Shown here in pieces: positions 63,578 through 64,000 of a stretch of DNA of 64,000 bases. The notes beneath the pieces are model-generated. The model was given only the letters and a program-made list of their open reading frames with translations, did not search any database and had not been told where the DNA came from. Origin of the DNA: Niabella yanshanensis. GTDB taxonomy: Bacteria > Bacteroidota > Bacteroidia > Chitinophagales > Chitinophagaceae. The stretch spans positions 1,736,001 through 1,800,000 of the forward strand of contig NZ_CP139960.1 of assembly GCF_034424215.1 (NCBI RefSeq), written 5' to 3'. Made by a program: the position numbers and the translations under genes. The stretch's first letter is position 1. Each line of letters begins with the position of its first letter.

Positions 63578-64000
63578 ATGGACAAAGGAGTGCTACATAC
63601 CTTACAGCAGGAAATCCTTTCCCTGCAGGGCTATAAGCCTCCTCCTGCACAGGCTCAATCATCAATGGGATTGGGCCTTATAGAGACGGCATTCCCCTAC
63701 AAAGTTTTTCCTACCCAGGTTGTGCATGAATTTAGCAGCTACAATGAAACAGAAGCGGTAGCTACCAATGGGTTTATAGCGGCACTGCTGGGTAAAATGG
63801 TTAACCATTCTAAAAAGTGTATGTGGATTGCACAGGAACAACTAATTTATCCTCCTGCTCTTAAAAGCTTTGGCATTGAACCGGAGCAGGTCATCTTTGT
63901 GGAAGCACGAAAATCTAAAGATCTGCTATGGATCATTGAGGAATCTTTGAAATGCGAAACTCTCGTGGCTGTGGTGGGCGCCACCGATCATCTAAGTTTT
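63578..64000 (+). CDS. imuA: ImuA-like SOS protein, N-terminal part
   Basis: Open from ATG 63578 to the window edge, 141 codons: MDKGVLHTLQQEILSLQGYK, then 'MGLGLIETAFPYKVFPTQVVHEF', 'GFIAALLGKMV', 'CMWIAQEQLIYPPALKSFGIEPEQVIFVEARKSKDLLWIIEESLKCETLVAVVG'. This is the RecA/SulA-like ImuA of the ImuA-ImuB-DnaE2 mutasome, used in damage-induced mutagenesis. The rest of the gene, and probably imuB, lie beyond the window. Confidence 0.85.
   Translation, partial: MDKGVLHTLQQEILSLQGYKPPPAQAQSSMGLGLIETAFPYKVFPTQVVHEFSSYNETEAVATNGFIAALLGKMVNHSKKCMWIAQEQLIYPPALKSFGIEPEQVIFVEARKSKDLLWIIEESLKCETLVAVVGATDHLSF

Overview
The window comes from a Bacteroidota chromosome, most likely Chitinophagaceae (Niabella/Niastella/Chitinophaga-like). 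The reasons are two SusC/SusD pairs, many short lipoproteins with a Cys right after the signal peptide, TAnnTTTG-type -7 promoter boxes, weak Shine-Dalgarno sequences, PorT-like beta-barrels, a NOL1/NOP2/Sun methyltransferase of the RsmF type, an ImuA-type SOS gene, and family-typical intergenic repeats. The family assignment is inference from gene content. I saw no rRNA, tRNA, CRISPR array, intact insertion sequence or prophage.

Layout. 1-3.5 kb: small exported proteins and lipoproteins and a class I glutamine amidotransferase-like protein. 3.5-22.7 kb: one long minus-strand operon of eleven genes, read from 22650 to 3508: SusC, SusD, FAS1 lipoprotein, DUF5007-like lipoprotein, second SusC, second SusD, second FAS1 lipoprotein, DUF5008-like beta-propeller lipoprotein, alkaline-phosphatase-fold/LamG lipoprotein, M60 metallopeptidase with an F5/8C domain, and a second phosphatase-fold/LamG lipoprotein. 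It contains no glycoside hydrolase, and both phosphatase-fold proteins have lost most canonical catalytic residues. I read it as a peptidase-centred surface system for capturing glycoprotein or peptide. A LacI-like operator lies upstream.

22.9-29 kb: RNA m5C methyltransferase, SAM methyltransferase, folA and thyA with a broken four-helix-bundle (IVP) gene between them, and proline dehydrogenase with a second LacI-like operator. 29-33 kb: methionine operon metY-metX-hom. Its leader holds a 12-codon [15 protein letters not shown], between two perfect hairpins, a strong candidate for a Cys/Met-sensing attenuator. A perfect terminator-like hairpin also sits between metY and metX.

33-43 kb: two beta-barrel proteins, an OmpA lipoprotein, uvrA, and a pirin/esterase/ring-cleaving dioxygenase group resembling quinone or electrophile detoxification genes. 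43-53 kb: a DPP-IV-like S9 peptidase, a 718-residue protein of unknown function, rarA, an esterase, rocD and membrane proteins. 53-58.6 kb: a vWA lipoprotein-like protein and an ECF sigma/anti-sigma pair. The vWA protein and the anti-sigma protein both carry a SusC-like carboxypeptidase-regulatory domain followed by a TonB-box-like motif.

58.6-64 kb: about 1 kb without a gene, pyrE, a NUDIX hydrolase, small exported proteins including a 58-residue membrane protein, a Tat-exported HisC-like aminotransferase, and the start of imuA. imuA lies behind a perfect 12+6+12 palindrome that looks like an SOS-type operator. DUF family names are from memory of the families and were not searched.
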